Positions 14,319 through 14,575 of a stretch of DNA of 14,575 bases are shown here, in pieces. Numbering within the stretch: the stretch's first letter is position 1; every line of letters begins with the position of its first letter. The translations under genes and the position numbers were made by a program. Source of the DNA: Candidatus Avipropionibacterium avicola (GTDB lineage: Bacteria > Actinomycetota > Actinomycetes > Propionibacteriales > Propionibacteriaceae); NCBI GenBank assembly GCA_018715445.1, contig DVLP01000442.1, positions 1 to 14,575 on the forward strand, given 5' to 3'. Under the pieces are notes generated by a model that saw nothing but the letters and a program-made list of their open reading frames with translations, searched no databases and was not told the DNA's origin.

Positions 14319-14575
14319 GTGAACGCCGGGCCAGCAGACGCCGAAGGCGCGTTGCAGCGTCTGAAGATGTGGCGGGACCGTGCAGCGGCCGACGGTCAGC
14401 CGGGCGCCGACAGCATCCGTGACATCCACCTCACCATGGTCGCCCGGTCCGGGCGCCGCATCCCCTCGGCGATCGCCGAGGTCCTGCCCCAGTCGCTGAA
14501 GAGCTTCTCCGACCAGATGGCCCGTGCGATGGTCCAGCCGGCGCGTCAGGCCCCACCCCCCGCAGGCCAGCCGGT
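14319..14575 (+). CDS. Unrecognised protein, N-terminal part only (runs off window)
   Basis: The reading frame is open from GTG 14319 to the window end, 85 full codons. GGAAGGGGAG (14305-14314) upstream is a strong ribosome binding site and selects this GTG. The N-terminal part is soluble: an amphipathic helix with LQRLKMWRDRAAAD (about 12-25), then DSIRDIHLTMVARSGRRIP (about 31-49), a helical segment AEVLPQSLKSF, and the start of a Pro/Ala-rich stretch (about 71-85). No signal peptide or membrane helix appears in the visible part. It is 73 bases after the previous gene, on the same strand, so it probably belongs to the tubulin-like cluster. No function can be assigned from this fragment. Confidence 0.7.
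   Translation, partial: MNAGPADAEGALQRLKMWRDRAAADGQPGADSIRDIHLTMVARSGRRIPSAIAEVLPQSLKSFSDQMARAMVQPARQAPPPAGQP

Overview
The window is very GC-rich DNA with GTG/ATG starts, GC-rich third codon positions and short gene spacing. Together with a glycine-rich PadR regulator and a MecA_N-type lipoprotein penicillin-binding protein, this points to a high-GC actinobacterium, possibly of the Propionibacteriales. That placement is inferred from style and gene families, not from a marker gene. No rRNA, tRNA, CRISPR array, transposase or integrase is visible.

Left part (1-3753). A G-rich stretch (1-160) ends in a long hairpin. A leftward PadR-family repressor gene (161-1006) has a palindrome placed between its own -35 and -10. 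Divergent from it runs a lipoprotein class B penicillin-binding protein (1159-3114), followed by a small rhomboid intramembrane protease with an intact Ser/His dyad (3160-3753). Both are cell-envelope functions.

Central and right part (3892 to the window end). A 138-base spacer with a three-copy 15-base-period repeat and a good -10 box leads into a tightly packed rightward gene cluster. In order it encodes: a small three-helix membrane protein with a Pro/Ala-rich N-terminus; a secreted VWA-domain protein with a complete MIDAS, one transmembrane helix and a long Gly/Pro/Gln-rich cytoplasmic tail; a 1175-residue tubulin/FtsZ-superfamily protein (Tubulin_2-like); an 894-residue unrecognised protein with a helical hairpin in the membrane between possible coiled coils; and the start of a further unrecognised gene that runs off the window.

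The tubulin-like plus VWA pairing matches a little-studied family (FtsZl/Tubulin_2) proposed from gene context to act in membrane remodelling. The most interesting new observation is a short motif of the form N-P-[F/W]-[E/D]-F-[G/S]-D. It occurs at the extreme N-terminus of the small membrane protein and at the extreme C-terminus of the VWA protein, with four more NPF copies in the VWA tail. Both sites are predicted to be cytoplasmic, so they could be docking peptides for one shared partner, possibly the tubulin-like filament. The working model is a membrane-anchored cytoskeletal complex: VWA ectodomain outside, tails inside, tubulin-like polymer and a coiled-coil membrane protein on the cytoplasmic face. 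The model is inference; the gene order, domains and motifs are read from the sequence.
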